Origin: an uncultured Bacteroidales bacterium
GTDB lineage: Bacteria > Bacteroidota > Bacteroidia > Bacteroidales > Muribaculaceae
Direction: 5' to 3'
Assembly: GCA_902760865.1 (NCBI GenBank)
Contig: CACWID010000001.1
Coordinates: 1-64,000 of the forward strand
DNA: 64,000 nt
The translations under genes were made by a program, and so were the position numbers. Positions 9,120-17,081 of the stretch are shown one piece after another. A model generated the notes under the pieces. It made no database searches and had not been told where the DNA came from. It saw nothing but the letters and a program-made list of their open reading frames with translations. Numbering within the stretch: the first letter of the stretch is position 1; each line of letters opens with the position of its first letter.

Positions 9120-9260
9120 GAGCTTGCTCCCCGTAGGAACTCCTTCAGGAGAGGCAGCCTAACGAGTTAATGAATGTTAACTCTTATTAGGCTAAGAGTT
9201 TTTATAAAACTCCCTTCCCTTTGTTCGACATCATATCCCTTTGTTCGGAGGAGCAAGCTC
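9120..9260. other. oriT: candidate origin of transfer (oriT)
   Basis: The 250-bp gap between the relaxase and the winged-helix gene is packed with symmetry. (a) An 11-bp inverted pair GAGCTTGCTCC (9120-9130) / GGAGCAAGCTC (9250-9260) frames it. (b) A bulged hairpin has GCCTAA + GAGTTAA (9157-9170) pairing with TTAACTC + TTAGGC (9177-9192). (c) A second hairpin GAGTTTT/AAAACTC occurs at 9196-9212. (d) A 12-bp direct repeat TCCCTTTGTTCG lies at 9216-9227 and 9236-9247, a 20-bp period. Relaxase recognition sites of MobV elements are inverted repeats placed upstream of mob. The exact nic site cannot be assigned. Confidence 0.6.
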
Positions 9261-9341
9261 CCCATTTGGGAGAGTGAAGTTCCAATCATTGATTGTGGCT
9301 GCCTGTTTATATTCGAGAAGATTGAAGAGTATGCCATCAAT

Positions 9342-9683
9342 TCACTTGATAAATTTCTCTGCTTCGGCACTCAGCGAATAGGCAAAATATTTGCCGAAAC
9401 GCTCCCGTCTAAGTAAACCCAGATCGATGAGTTCCTGGGTGAATTTCTGGACGCTTGGGCGGCTCCAATGCCATAGCTTTGCCAGTTCACTGTTTGTGAC
9501 TTTGTACAATTGTAACTGGCCTTCTCCTTGGGAACAAGGAAATCCATCAAGGATATGCTCCGCTAACCACATGAATGCGTCAAAACGAGACAGCTTGTGA
9601 TTGTCTTTCGTTTTAAGGATTTCCAGAAGAGTGTTGTCAAATGTCATCTTGTGGATGGTTCTATTTTTCTGATTCTTTTTCAT
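9342..9683 (-). CDS. winged-helix DNA-binding protein, probable mobilization accessory or regulator
   Basis: 113 residues. The middle (VTNSELAKLWHWSRPSVQKF) is a helix-turn-helix and LIDLGLLRRERFGKYFAYSL forms the wing of a winged-helix fold, similar to small replication or mobilization accessory regulators. It sits next to the candidate oriT and upstream of the relaxase on the same strand, so an auxiliary role at oriT or control of the mob operon is a reasonable inference. No catalytic motif is seen. Confidence 0.6.
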   Translation of the reverse strand: MKKNQKNRTIHKMTFDNTLLEILKTKDNHKLSRFDAFMWLAEHILDGFPCSQGEGQLQLYKVTNSELAKLWHWSRPSVQKFTQELIDLGLLRRERFGKYFAYSLSAEAEKFIK

Positions 9684-9719
9684 GACGAATTGGTTTTATT
9701 ATGGTGTTAATGTTTATTT

Positions 9720-10208
9720 TCAACTAAAATAGGAGTCAACGAATTTCTTGTCCATTCCTTCCTCATTAAGATGCTTCTCCTGAAAGTCCTCAGATTCTTT
9801 GGATGGAAAGAATGTTGCACATTCCAGGATCAATGCCAAAGAGAAAGAAGTCGAGAATGCGTGAGGTGCGAATAGCAGCGCAACGCTTGCAATGGCCATG
9901 AGCCGATACAAGGCTTTGTTCCGTCTGGTGGCGAGCATCAGCCGGACAGTTGTTTTGGTTGCAAACATGAAGAATACAATGAAGGAAGAAAAGATAAAAC
10001 CGTAGTCTTCGGGAAACACGGCAAAGTATGTGACATGAAAGAAAATGAGCACAAGTTGTGTGATGTTCGTTGCCATCTTTCTGGCATTGTTGTCGAATGC
10101 CAAGCGAAGCCATACGATGATGCACGGTGGTTTGTATTTCCGATAAAGCAATAAAGGAAGCAATATCAGTAATAAGGGAAATACTAAGAATATGATCTTT
10201 GCTATCAT
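9720..10208 (-). CDS. polytopic inner-membrane protein of unknown function
   Basis: 162 residues from the ATG at 10208, chosen because it starts the first hydrophobic segment (MIAKIIFLVFPLLLILLPLLL). The longer frame overlaps the preceding gene and reads through a 9-bp repeat tract. Four to five hydrophobic segments are separated by short basic loops (YRKYK, TRRNK), and the C-terminal 30 residues are charged. No family recognised. It follows two small hypothetical genes and a lipoprotein on the same strand, so these four may form one envelope-associated cargo operon. Confidence 0.55.
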   Translation of the reverse strand: MIAKIIFLVFPLLLILLPLLLYRKYKPPCIIVWLRLAFDNNARKMATNITQLVLIFFHVTYFAVFPEDYGFIFSSFIVFFMFATKTTVRLMLATRRNKALYRLMAIASVALLFAPHAFSTSFSLALILECATFFPSKESEDFQEKHLNEEGMDKKFVDSYFS

Positions 10209-10209
10209 A

Positions 10210-10245
10210 TGTAATTTTAGTAATACAAGTAATACGGATAATATT
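10210..10245. repeat. tandem 9-bp repeats before the membrane protein gene
   Basis: Four consecutive 9-mers (TGTAATTTT, AGTAATACA, AGTAATACG, GATAATATT) directly precede the start at 10208. AGTAATACAAGTAA (10219-10232) is the reverse complement of 7612-7625 in the other repeat tract of the element. Confidence 0.5.
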
Positions 10246-10248
10246 GAA

Positions 10249-10632
10249 TTAACTGTTCTCAGCGTAGATGTCGTAGGCCGTATTGACAAGCTTCAGTTTA
10301 AGCGCTTGGAATGATGCCCGGCGCACAATGACCTCAATGTCAAACAGGGTCGGCTCACCATTGTCAATCCGCTGTGCAAACGCCTTATCCCTGCGACTGA
10401 TTTTTGTGATAATTCTGTCGATGTCATTTTCATAAATGTTCCAGATGCTCCGATTCACATGGTTCTTCGGTCGGGTCGTTACCATGACATTAAGGACAAG
10501 ACAAGTGGACTTGACAAGGATTTTGCCCTGTTGTGTCATATACTGCCTTTTAGCGCGAGGGATGACAGCACGGTATTTCGTGCTGTTGGCGTTGATCATG
10601 TCGGCTATCTTATATAGGAGTTCTGTTCTCAT
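10249..10632 (-). CDS. hypothetical mobile-element protein
   Basis: 127 residues, basic, with no signal peptide or membrane segment. It begins MRTELLYKIADMINANSTK and is rich in Arg/Lys (RAKRQYMTQQGK; KISRRDKAFAQR), which is compatible with a nucleic-acid-binding or cytoplasmic partner protein. Its ATG overlaps the stop of the preceding gene in an ATGA arrangement (10629-10632), so translation is coupled. No family recognised. Confidence 0.5.
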   Translation of the reverse strand: MRTELLYKIADMINANSTKYRAVIPRAKRQYMTQQGKILVKSTCLVLNVMVTTRPKNHVNRSIWNIYENDIDRIITKISRRDKAFAQRIDNGEPTLFDIEVIVRRASFQALKLKLVNTAYDIYAENS

Positions 10633-11078
10633 TCCAACAGACAGAATAAGCCAAGCACTTCAGAAACCTCCATGGCCTGAATGAAGTCGAAACTTTTGGC
10701 ATGTGACGTCAGATCTGATTCCAGCTCACTCTCCATTGTGTCAAGTGAGTCGAAAATGGAAATGGTCAGGTCACTGACATATTCACGGTTATCTGAGACC
10801 ATGTTGAACTTAAACATGTTCTTTCCATTGGCTGTAAAGAAACAGCAATGATGCAGCTTTGTGTTGTCCTTACTTGTGCCATGATAAAGCAATGACAGTT
10901 CCATGTCATCTTCAAGCATATCCATCACGAGGCTGATTGGCAATGCCTCCTCCAATGTGAAATACAATATGGCGGAATCGTCAGTGATGTCCGTTTCTTC
11001 GGCTGTCGTGTTTTTTATCAACTTTGGCAGCATGAGCGGCGCTAAGGCCATAAATCTGGTTACTTCGTCTTTAATCAT
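10629..11078 (-). CDS. hypothetical acidic mobile-element protein
   Basis: 149 residues, acidic and cytoplasmic-looking, with no signal peptide. A predicted mixed alpha/beta fold contains a patterned strand region (SAILYFTLEEALPISL; LHHCCFFTANGKNMF). Translationally coupled to the basic protein that follows (ATGA overlap), so the acidic/basic pair could form a complex or an antitoxin/toxin-like pair. That is inference; no toxin family motif was recognised. Confidence 0.5.
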   Translation of the reverse strand: MIKDEVTRFMALAPLMLPKLIKNTTAEETDITDDSAILYFTLEEALPISLVMDMLEDDMELSLLYHGTSKDNTKLHHCCFFTANGKNMFKFNMVSDNREYVSDLTISIFDSLDTMESELESDLTSHAKSFDFIQAMEVSEVLGLFCLLE

Positions 11079-11090
11079 ATCCTTGAATAT

Positions 11091-12137
11091 TTAGAGTGTT
11101 AATACATACATTTTCAAGAGTTGTTGAGGAAGGAGATAGTTTAAGGCACGTTGGTCAATGTCGAATGTCTCGGCAAACTTGACCGACTTCGGCAGTTGTG
11201 CGATGATGTAGTTGAAATGACTATGTTCCTGTGGCGTGAGTGTGGCGATCGAAAACTGGTCAATGCTGATGAACGGCTGAATAATCATCCATAGATAGGC
11301 ATTTCCCTGAGCCTTGCTCATTGTCTTCTGATTGTTGATGTCCGATATGCAGGCGGTGGAGTTTTGCAAAAGCCGTCTGACCGTCCGCATAGACATATAG
11401 ACCATGGCGTCACGTGCAGCAATCTCTCCGTTTCTCGCAGCAATAAAGATGTTCCGGCAAATCCGTTCCGTTTCTTGTGTGATGTCAGATAACGGCTCGT
11501 TATCCATCTCATAGATGTGAACCAGGAATGAGCGGAACAAATTATCCTCCCTGCCGATGAAGTCAAGCATGGCAGCCTTATCATGGATGCCGGATTGTAT
11601 GGTGTGCTTCAGTAGGCTACGATATTGAGAAAGAATATCTTTCTTGTTGGATTCTATGACAGGAAGGCTGTCTAATGCGACAAAGAAAGGCTGCGCTTCA
11701 ATGACGGCCTCGTGCAGCTCATTGTCCTCATGGAATATGGATGTCTGCTCCTTGATTTGCAGAACATCCTCGTATGAGTACCGCCATGTCTCAGTCAGTC
11801 TGAGAAACTCAAAACGAATGGAGTCGTGGATTGATGCATAGTCATTTGCACAATGTAAGTCTTTAATGAATGTGGAATCCTTCATCAGAAAGTGGTAAAC
11901 GGTATCTGAGATATCCTTCCATACCTTGATTTCTTTACAGAATGATGAAGTGTTGCAGATCTTTGTTTCTTTGACGGAACTCAGATAATCCTGATATGCT
12001 CTTAACGCATCATTTGAAGATCTGAAATCAAGTTTGTCATCACTGGAGCATGATGAAAACAGGAAAACCGCCAGGCATAATAAACATAGTTTTAATGTCA
12101 AATGTTTTGAGTTTTTGAACGTGTTAAATGTGATCAT
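11091..12137 (-). CDS. lipoprotein, mobile-element cargo
   Basis: 348 residues from the ATG at 12137, preferred because AAGGAT lies directly before it and because it begins a lipoprotein signal (LCLLCLAVFLFSSC). The mature part is largely alpha-helical and polar (repeated LLKHT, SMRTVRRLLQNST-like helices), with no recognised enzyme motif. The gene is transcribed toward the two small coupled genes and the membrane protein, starting the cargo cluster 12137-9720. It is divergent from the resolvase-like gene. It could be part of a surface or periplasmic complex with the OmpA-like protein. Confidence 0.65.
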   Translation of the reverse strand: MITFNTFKNSKHLTLKLCLLCLAVFLFSSCSSDDKLDFRSSNDALRAYQDYLSSVKETKICNTSSFCKEIKVWKDISDTVYHFLMKDSTFIKDLHCANDYASIHDSIRFEFLRLTETWRYSYEDVLQIKEQTSIFHEDNELHEAVIEAQPFFVALDSLPVIESNKKDILSQYRSLLKHTIQSGIHDKAAMLDFIGREDNLFRSFLVHIYEMDNEPLSDITQETERICRNIFIAARNGEIAARDAMVYMSMRTVRRLLQNSTACISDINNQKTMSKAQGNAYLWMIIQPFISIDQFSIATLTPQEHSHFNYIIAQLPKSVKFAETFDIDQRALNYLLPQQLLKMYVLTL

Positions 12138-12338
12138 ATCCTTATAAATATGTTTGGGTTGATTTACAGGATGCAAAACTACTGTGTTTTGCTCAAAATA
12201 TTGATATTATTTCCTAATATTTTAATTATTGGTATCATTTTATTGAGAAATAGAACCAAACAGAACCAAATTGCTTATTTGATTGCAAAACAAAGTGTTA
12301 AAGTTGACAAATAAAGTGTCTATTAAATAATTATAATA

Positions 12339-12353
12339 TAACTTTGCGCTCAA
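12339..12353 (+). promoter_or_regulatory. element promoter box, copy 1
   Basis: TAACTTTGCGCTCAA contains TAACTTTG, a match to the Bacteroidetes -7 consensus TAnnTTTG, 30 nt before the ATG of the resolvase-like gene. The same 15 bases occur on the minus strand at 16961-16975, before another element gene. No clear -33 TTTG was found. Confidence 0.6.
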
Positions 12354-12375
12354 TATTTGCAGCAAGAGGTACAAC

Positions 12376-12987
12376 ATGAGTTGCGTCGGCTATATAAATA
12401 ATGCTCAATATGTTGATAATATTGAAGTGGGGGTTTCAAAGATGAAACAGCTTCAATGTTCCCCTATCCATATTGAGGACAAGGATGACAATGATCGTCT
12501 TGAATGGAAGTGCTTTCTCGGCAAACTCAATGAAGGCGACGCAGCGGTGCTTCTGTCATTTGACAATGCCTTCAAGAATCACACGGATCTGGTGTTTTTC
12601 CTGAAATACTGCCTAAGTCGGCACATTCGGATTATTTCTTTGTTCGATGGTTTGGACACCTCCGATGAGTTGTTCCCAAATGGCAGCACCAGGAATGTGC
12701 TCTCTGCTATTGTCAATGTGCGTACAGACAAGCGTGATGAAGGTTTTGATGACTTTGAGGCGGAACTCATTGCAGACAAGCACCAGGAGAAGAAACTGAA
12801 GAAATACCGCATGGTCATCAATATGTACAATGCGGGTTACAGCATCAAGGAAATCATGTCAAGGACGGGCTATCACGGGAAGAGCAACATCTACAGGATT
12901 CTCCACATGTACAATGTGGAGCTGGAATACCCAACGATGGTCCGCACAAGACACCAGTCACCAAATATCATTCAAAGGAACCTGTAA
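12376..12987 (+). CDS. serine-recombinase-like protein lacking catalytic residues
   Basis: 203 residues. The N-terminal 120 align by eye with the resolvase fold (CVGYINNAQ for GYARVST; LEWKCFLGKLNEGDAAVLLSFD for the RPEW...GDTLVVWRLDR block; IRIISLFDGLDTSDELF). A C-terminal HTH (AGYSIKEIMSRTGYHGKSNIYRIL) matches the resolvase DNA-binding tail. The nucleophilic Ser and adjacent Arg of RVST are replaced (NNA), and the DRxGR arginines are missing (DNAFKN). It should therefore not cut DNA and more likely acts as a DNA-binding regulator. It sits 11 nt upstream of the topoisomerase gene, under the shared promoter box. Confidence 0.7.
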   Translation: MSCVGYINNAQYVDNIEVGVSKMKQLQCSPIHIEDKDDNDRLEWKCFLGKLNEGDAAVLLSFDNAFKNHTDLVFFLKYCLSRHIRIISLFDGLDTSDELFPNGSTRNVLSAIVNVRTDKRDEGFDDFEAELIADKHQEKKLKKYRMVINMYNAGYSIKEIMSRTGYHGKSNIYRILHMYNVELEYPTMVRTRHQSPNIIQRNL

Positions 12988-12998
12988 ACATAATCGTT

Positions 12999-15116
12999 AT
13001 GACAGTTTATATTGCAGAAAAGCCGGACATCGCCACAGCTATAGCGTCTTACTTGTGGACTGATTATGCCGCTTGTAGGAGCAAGCACTGCTACCAGAAA
13101 GATGATGTCATCGTGACATGGGCGTTTGGCCACATCTTGATGACGGCTATGCCTGAGGCCTACGGTAAGGAATATGCTGATTTTAAGAAATATCCCATAT
13201 TCCCGACAGAATGGAAGAAACACCCCTCGCCAACAGCCAAGGGACAATTTGAGTATATCCGCACTGTTTTGAAGAAGGCCGATGTCGTAGTCAATGGCGG
13301 TGACCCTGACCGTGAGGGGCAGTTGCTGATTGACGAAATATTGGAATATGTAGGCTATAAGGGGGATATACGGCGCATTCTCATCAATGCCAAAGACAGC
13401 GACAGTATGAAACGGGCGTTTGACAATATCGTGCCGAATGAACGGTTTCGTTCATTGTACCATGCAGGCATGGCGCGTGAACGGGCAGACTGGTTAGTAG
13501 GCATCAATCTGTCGAGGGCATATACGATCAGTGCCCGGACAGGCGGTAATGGTTGTGTCTGGCGTGTAGGGCGTGTGAAGACACCCACGCTTGCTTTGGT
13601 GGTCAATCGGGAAAAGGAGATAAAAGATTTCCATTCCATCAACTACTATGAATTGAAGGCTAACCTCTCAAAGGGCGGCATCCCCTTCACGGCAACATTG
13701 ACATCGACAGCGGATGCTCCGACTGACTGCGAAGGGCGTATCATTGACCGGAAATATCTGGAGCGGATCAAGGAAGAAATCAAAAATAAAACCGCAAGGG
13801 TCACCCACTGCGAGAGGCATAGCCAGACTGAAAGTTCGCCATTGCCTTACTCCATCGATACTTTGCAGGTGGAAGCCAATAAGCGTTATGGCATGTCTCC
13901 GTCGAGTGTGCTTGCAAGGGTACAGTCCTTGTATGAAAAGAAGTTCGTGAGCTATCCACGTTCTGACTGTAATTACATCCCATCAAGTCAACACCAGGAT
14001 GGTGTCCGAATTTTGAAATCCCTTGGCGATTATGGCATGGAGGCTGCACTCCATGCCGACTCCACAATAAAGAGTCGCTGCTTCAATGACAACAAGGTCA
14101 GCGCACATCATGCGCTGATACCTACTGGCGTTGTCCCCAAAAACTTGGACGAATGGGAGCACAAGATCTATGAAATGATAGCCATGCGGTACATCATCCA
14201 GTTCTTTCCCCCTTGTAAATACAACGCCATCAAATACGAAATAGAGGCACAAGGATGTATGTTCGCAGGAACTGGCAAGGCGGTTGTCAGTCCAGGATGG
14301 CGTAGTGTTGCTAAGTCGGATGACAAGGAGGATGAAGTCAAAGACATTCCAAACCTTGTGGTTGGCGATGAGTTCCCTATACCTGTATATATTATAGAGG
14401 ATAAGAAGACCACTCCCCCTAAGCGTTTTACTGAAGGCTCGCTGCTGGCAGCGATGACCAATATCTGGCGTTTTGTCAACCCGGACAATCCTAACAGAGA
14501 GAAACTGAAGGAGTGCAAAGGCATTGGAACGCCGGCAACTCGTGATAGCATCATTGCTGACTTGCTCGCCATATCGTCAGGAAAGTCTCATTCGTTTCCC
14601 TGTATTCAGAAAAAGGGTAAGGAACTCGTTCCGACTGATTTCGGCGTGGCAATGATCGAGAGCATTCACGAATCATTGACCAAGCCTGACCTCACGGCAG
14701 AAATGGAGTATAATCTCTCGGCCATTGCCGATGGCAAGATGGGGTTAGGTGACTTTATGGAGCAGACCGAGAGGATGGTTCGCGAAAACATTAAGTTCGC
14801 AGAAGAGACCTCTCCTCGTATGTCATTGACAATCAAAGCAGCTGAAGGCCAGGAGGTTCCCAATAGGGAATGTCCTGTATGCCATCGTAAAACGCTTGTA
14901 CGCAAGTATTCCCCGAAGACCAAGAAGCACTTCTGGATCTGTCAGGAGAATTCTTGTGTACATCCGACCACTCTGAAACCAATCTTCTATGCGGACCTGC
15001 GGATGAAGCCTGTCATCAAGCTTTGCCCGATATGCGGTCTGCCGCTGATAAGCGTGTTCAGCAAAAAGAAGAAGCAATCATACTGGTTCTGTCCAAAGTG
15101 TAATGAGTTCAAATAA
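12999..15116 (+). CDS. topB: type IA DNA topoisomerase, TopB-like
   Basis: 705 residues. Passes single DNA strands through transient breaks and removes negative supercoils or decatenates. The Toprim domain starts VYIAEKPDIATAIA and carries GGDPDREGQLLIDE (acidic residues about 102-106), very like E. coli TopB. The active-site Tyr is about residue 319 in FVSYPRSDCNYIPS. The C-terminus has two four-Cys zinc ribbons (CPVC...C...C and CPIC...CPKC). Element-borne TopB copies are common on Bacteroidales and proteobacterial integrative elements and are thought to help maintenance or transfer. It forms an operon with the resolvase-like gene and ends at a hairpin terminator. Confidence 0.92.
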   Translation: MTVYIAEKPDIATAIASYLWTDYAACRSKHCYQKDDVIVTWAFGHILMTAMPEAYGKEYADFKKYPIFPTEWKKHPSPTAKGQFEYIRTVLKKADVVVNGGDPDREGQLLIDEILEYVGYKGDIRRILINAKDSDSMKRAFDNIVPNERFRSLYHAGMARERADWLVGINLSRAYTISARTGGNGCVWRVGRVKTPTLALVVNREKEIKDFHSINYYELKANLSKGGIPFTATLTSTADAPTDCEGRIIDRKYLERIKEEIKNKTARVTHCERHSQTESSPLPYSIDTLQVEANKRYGMSPSSVLARVQSLYEKKFVSYPRSDCNYIPSSQHQDGVRILKSLGDYGMEAALHADSTIKSRCFNDNKVSAHHALIPTGVVPKNLDEWEHKIYEMIAMRYIIQFFPPCKYNAIKYEIEAQGCMFAGTGKAVVSPGWRSVAKSDDKEDEVKDIPNLVVGDEFPIPVYIIEDKKTTPPKRFTEGSLLAAMTNIWRFVNPDNPNREKLKECKGIGTPATRDSIIADLLAISSGKSHSFPCIQKKGKELVPTDFGVAMIESIHESLTKPDLTAEMEYNLSAIADGKMGLGDFMEQTERMVRENIKFAEETSPRMSLTIKAAEGQEVPNRECPVCHRKTLVRKYSPKTKKHFWICQENSCVHPTTLKPIFYADLRMKPVIKLCPICGLPLISVFSKKKKQSYWFCPKCNEFK

Positions 15117-15181
15117 CCGCAGCAATACAAACACCAACTAACTTTTTTCATTTCATACGACTAGTTTTTAATAAAACAATG

Positions 15182-15216
15182 CAGGGGTCACCTTTGGCAG
15201 GCCGCCCCTGTTTTTT
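15182..15216 (+). terminator. intrinsic terminator after topB
   Basis: CAGGGG (15182-15187) pairs with CCCCTG (15205-15210) and is followed immediately by six T residues. It lies 66 nt after the topB stop on the same strand. Confidence 0.7.
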
Positions 15217-15316
15217 GTAGCGAAACAAAACCTAAAATAAACCATGTAGCGAAGCGTAAGTCGCTGATATTTAAAAAGAACAATGGGGTTGTTTGTGCTT
15301 CGCTACATCGCTACAA
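15215..15316. repeat. nested inverted array of TGTAGCGA boxes
   Basis: Four copies are arranged symmetrically. TTGTAGCGAA (15215-15224) and ATGTAGCGAAGC (15244-15255) point one way. GCTTCGCTACAT (15297-15308) and TCGCTACAA (15308-15316) point back. The inner pair is a perfect 12-bp inverted repeat. The layout resembles a multi-site protein-binding region (regulator, replication or recombination accessory), but its role is unknown. Confidence 0.6.
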
Positions 15317-15678
15317 GAAAATAAAGCAATCTCATATGAAGCTATTATATTTCAGATGAATGAGGGTGGTGATGCAGTCCATGCCAACAATGAATCTGCC
15401 TGCCAGGCCATTGCATGGTGGTGACCTGTGAGTGTCGTCGAAAAAGAAACTCCGTGTTATATGTACGGAAAAGAGAAGGCATGTCTGTTGTCAGACTTGC
15501 ATTCTCCAGTACATACATCACAGAGTTTCTCGGCGACTCTCACTGGTCATTGTCCAATACTGCGAAGGCTTTCATGCTTGCACGAAAGGCCGAGACGTGA
15601 TGGACAAAAGCGATGCCAATGGCTGGCAAGTAGAAAGACACAGAAATTTGGCATGGGCGCATCTTGGGTGGGGATGAG

Positions 15679-16065
15679 TCATCTTCTTGGATAGAATCCT
15701 TTGGGTTTTCGTCTAAATGAAGCCAGGCGCATGTCATTCTCTTCGTCTGTATTCATGCTGCTTTCCTGGTTTTTCCTGCCGCCTTCAAGCCAATGCACAA
15801 GTTCATCTTTGAAAAAAATGAAGTTTTTCCCTCGTTTGGTGACTGTGATGTTGCCACGTTCTACGTGATAGTACATTGTTGATTTCTTCATCTTCAGGAA
15901 GTCACATGCCTCGTCAATAGTCATTGGAATATGTTCGGCTGAAGATGTGGAATTGCCGTCTATCCGTTCTCTGATGGTTTCAATTACACGTTCAAGCCGC
16001 TCCATTTTGCTGAGCACCTGTGAGACCATCATGGGAAGGTCGTTGAATGTAATCTGTTCTTGCAT
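15679..16065 (-). CDS. excisionase-like helix-turn-helix protein
   Basis: 128 residues. The N-terminal 35 form a short coiled coil (MVSQVLSKMERLERVIETIRE). Residues about 47-92 are an HTH_17/excisionase winged helix (MTIDEACDFLKMKKSTMYYHVERGNI, then KRGKNFIFFKDELVHWLEGG). The tail is basic (FRRKPKGFYPRR). Such proteins accompany Bacteroidales tyrosine integrases and act as recombination directionality factors or regulators. It lies upstream of nothing on its strand except the TGTAGCGA array region, and it is encoded near the integrase. Confidence 0.8.
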   Translation of the reverse strand: MQEQITFNDLPMMVSQVLSKMERLERVIETIRERIDGNSTSSAEHIPMTIDEACDFLKMKKSTMYYHVERGNITVTKRGKNFIFFKDELVHWLEGGRKNQESSMNTDEENDMRLASFRRKPKGFYPRR

Positions 16066-16184
16066 ATTGTCGAAATTATTATGATTCCGAGGGCAAAGTA
16101 ACAGACTGATTCAATGCTGGATGATGTCATCAAAAGTTAAGTTTGGAATAAGTCAGAATAAGTTGTAACAAGCAGGTAAATGTT

Positions 16185-16940
16185 TTATGGCAAGCTGGCG
16201 GATGGGGTATGAAACTTGAAACAGCCTTTGTCCGGGATGTCTATCGGGATGATGCAAGTTCCATGTTGTCGCAGGTTTTGCCGGATTGATTTGATTTCAA
16301 GATCTCTGAACTCATTGGGGAACGACCGCTTGATAAATATGGCCCGCTGCTCACCATTCCACTTGAAACGTTCTCCGATGTTCCAGGCTAAATGTCTAAG
16401 GTCCAATGTTGAAAGTTGCCCGTTGGTTATGGACGGCGAAGGTTCAATGTCCTTTGAGGTCTCCCAATTTTTGATGTTGTTACAAAAAACATGGAGGTCA
16501 GAGGTCTTCATGTAGGGGGCCAGTGTGAGCTCCACGTAATCCAAAACACATGTCATAATTTGACGCTTACGTTGTATGAGCTGCTGCTGATGGCGTTCTC
16601 TGATGACCTCAGTCTTATCTTTCTCCGGCTCTTCTGTCATTAAATCGTTTTTTGATCCAGTGACAAGACGCAACTGCTGCTTACTATGAGGGATAACAAC
16701 TACCGTCTTGCCCATTGCATAACTGATGAATGTCATCCTGATAAGAACCAGCAGCGCCAGGGTAATATATAAGATGGGTGTGAAGGCTTTTGCTTGCTCA
16801 TACTGTCCGCTGATGAACTTTGAGGGAAGTATGAACCAGTCGGCACAATCAATCCATTCGAAAAGCATTGCTATATATAAACCCATTGCAATACAGCCTA
16901 CAACCAAAAAGAAAAGTTCCGTAACCTTTTTGCTCTTCAT
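16185..16940 (-). CDS. membrane-anchored hypothetical element protein
   Basis: 251 residues with two N-terminal membrane segments (about 8-27 and 53-75: ITLALLVLIRMTFISYAMG), then a cytoplasmic region with a basic helix (RHQQQLIQRKRQIM) and a C-terminal globular part (STLDLRHLAWNIGERFKWNGEQRAIF) that resembles a small helical DNA-binding or packing domain. The family is not recognised. Its promoter carries the same 15-bp box as the resolvase-like/topB operon, so the two transcripts are probably co-regulated. The final residues (GCFKFHTPSASLP) have no known motif. Confidence 0.55.
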   Translation of the reverse strand: MKSKKVTELFFLVVGCIAMGLYIAMLFEWIDCADWFILPSKFISGQYEQAKAFTPILYITLALLVLIRMTFISYAMGKTVVVIPHSKQQLRLVTGSKNDLMTEEPEKDKTEVIRERHQQQLIQRKRQIMTCVLDYVELTLAPYMKTSDLHVFCNNIKNWETSKDIEPSPSITNGQLSTLDLRHLAWNIGERFKWNGEQRAIFIKRSFPNEFRDLEIKSIRQNLRQHGTCIIPIDIPDKGCFKFHTPSASLP

Positions 16941-16960
16941 ATTAATGAAATATCAATAAT

Positions 16961-16975
16961 TTGAGCGCAAAGTTA
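16961..16975 (-). promoter_or_regulatory. element promoter box, copy 2
   Basis: On the minus strand these bases read TAACTTTGCGCTCAA, identical to 12339-12353. TAACTTTG fits the -7 consensus and lies about 28 nt before the ATG at 16940, the same distance as for copy 1. Confidence 0.6.
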
Positions 16976-17081
16976 CGGAATTATCCACTAATAACAGCAA
17001 TCAATCCATCATAATTATGGATTTTGTGGTTAATTGGCATATTTCTGCGTTGCCTCAATATATTGAGGTATTTCGCAATCT

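Larger units (their letters stand above)
15117..15678. other. 562-nt gene-poor stretch with nested repeats
   Basis: It holds a topB terminator (15182-15216), a symmetric set of TGTAGCGA boxes (15215-15316), and, at 15340-15677, three short overlapping open frames in different frames. Two of these would join with one frameshift near 15580 (AFMLARK then GRDVMDKSDANGW). This could be a decayed gene. I cannot assign a function, and none of the frames is a confident CDS. Confidence 0.4.

Noticed and set aside
5567-9247. Direct repeats considered as a CRISPR array
   Set aside because: Each is only two copies with no regular spacer series, and no cas gene is present.
10249-11078. Toxin-antitoxin pair for the two coupled small element genes
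   Set aside because: The acidic/basic coupling is suggestive, but neither protein shows a toxin or antitoxin motif.
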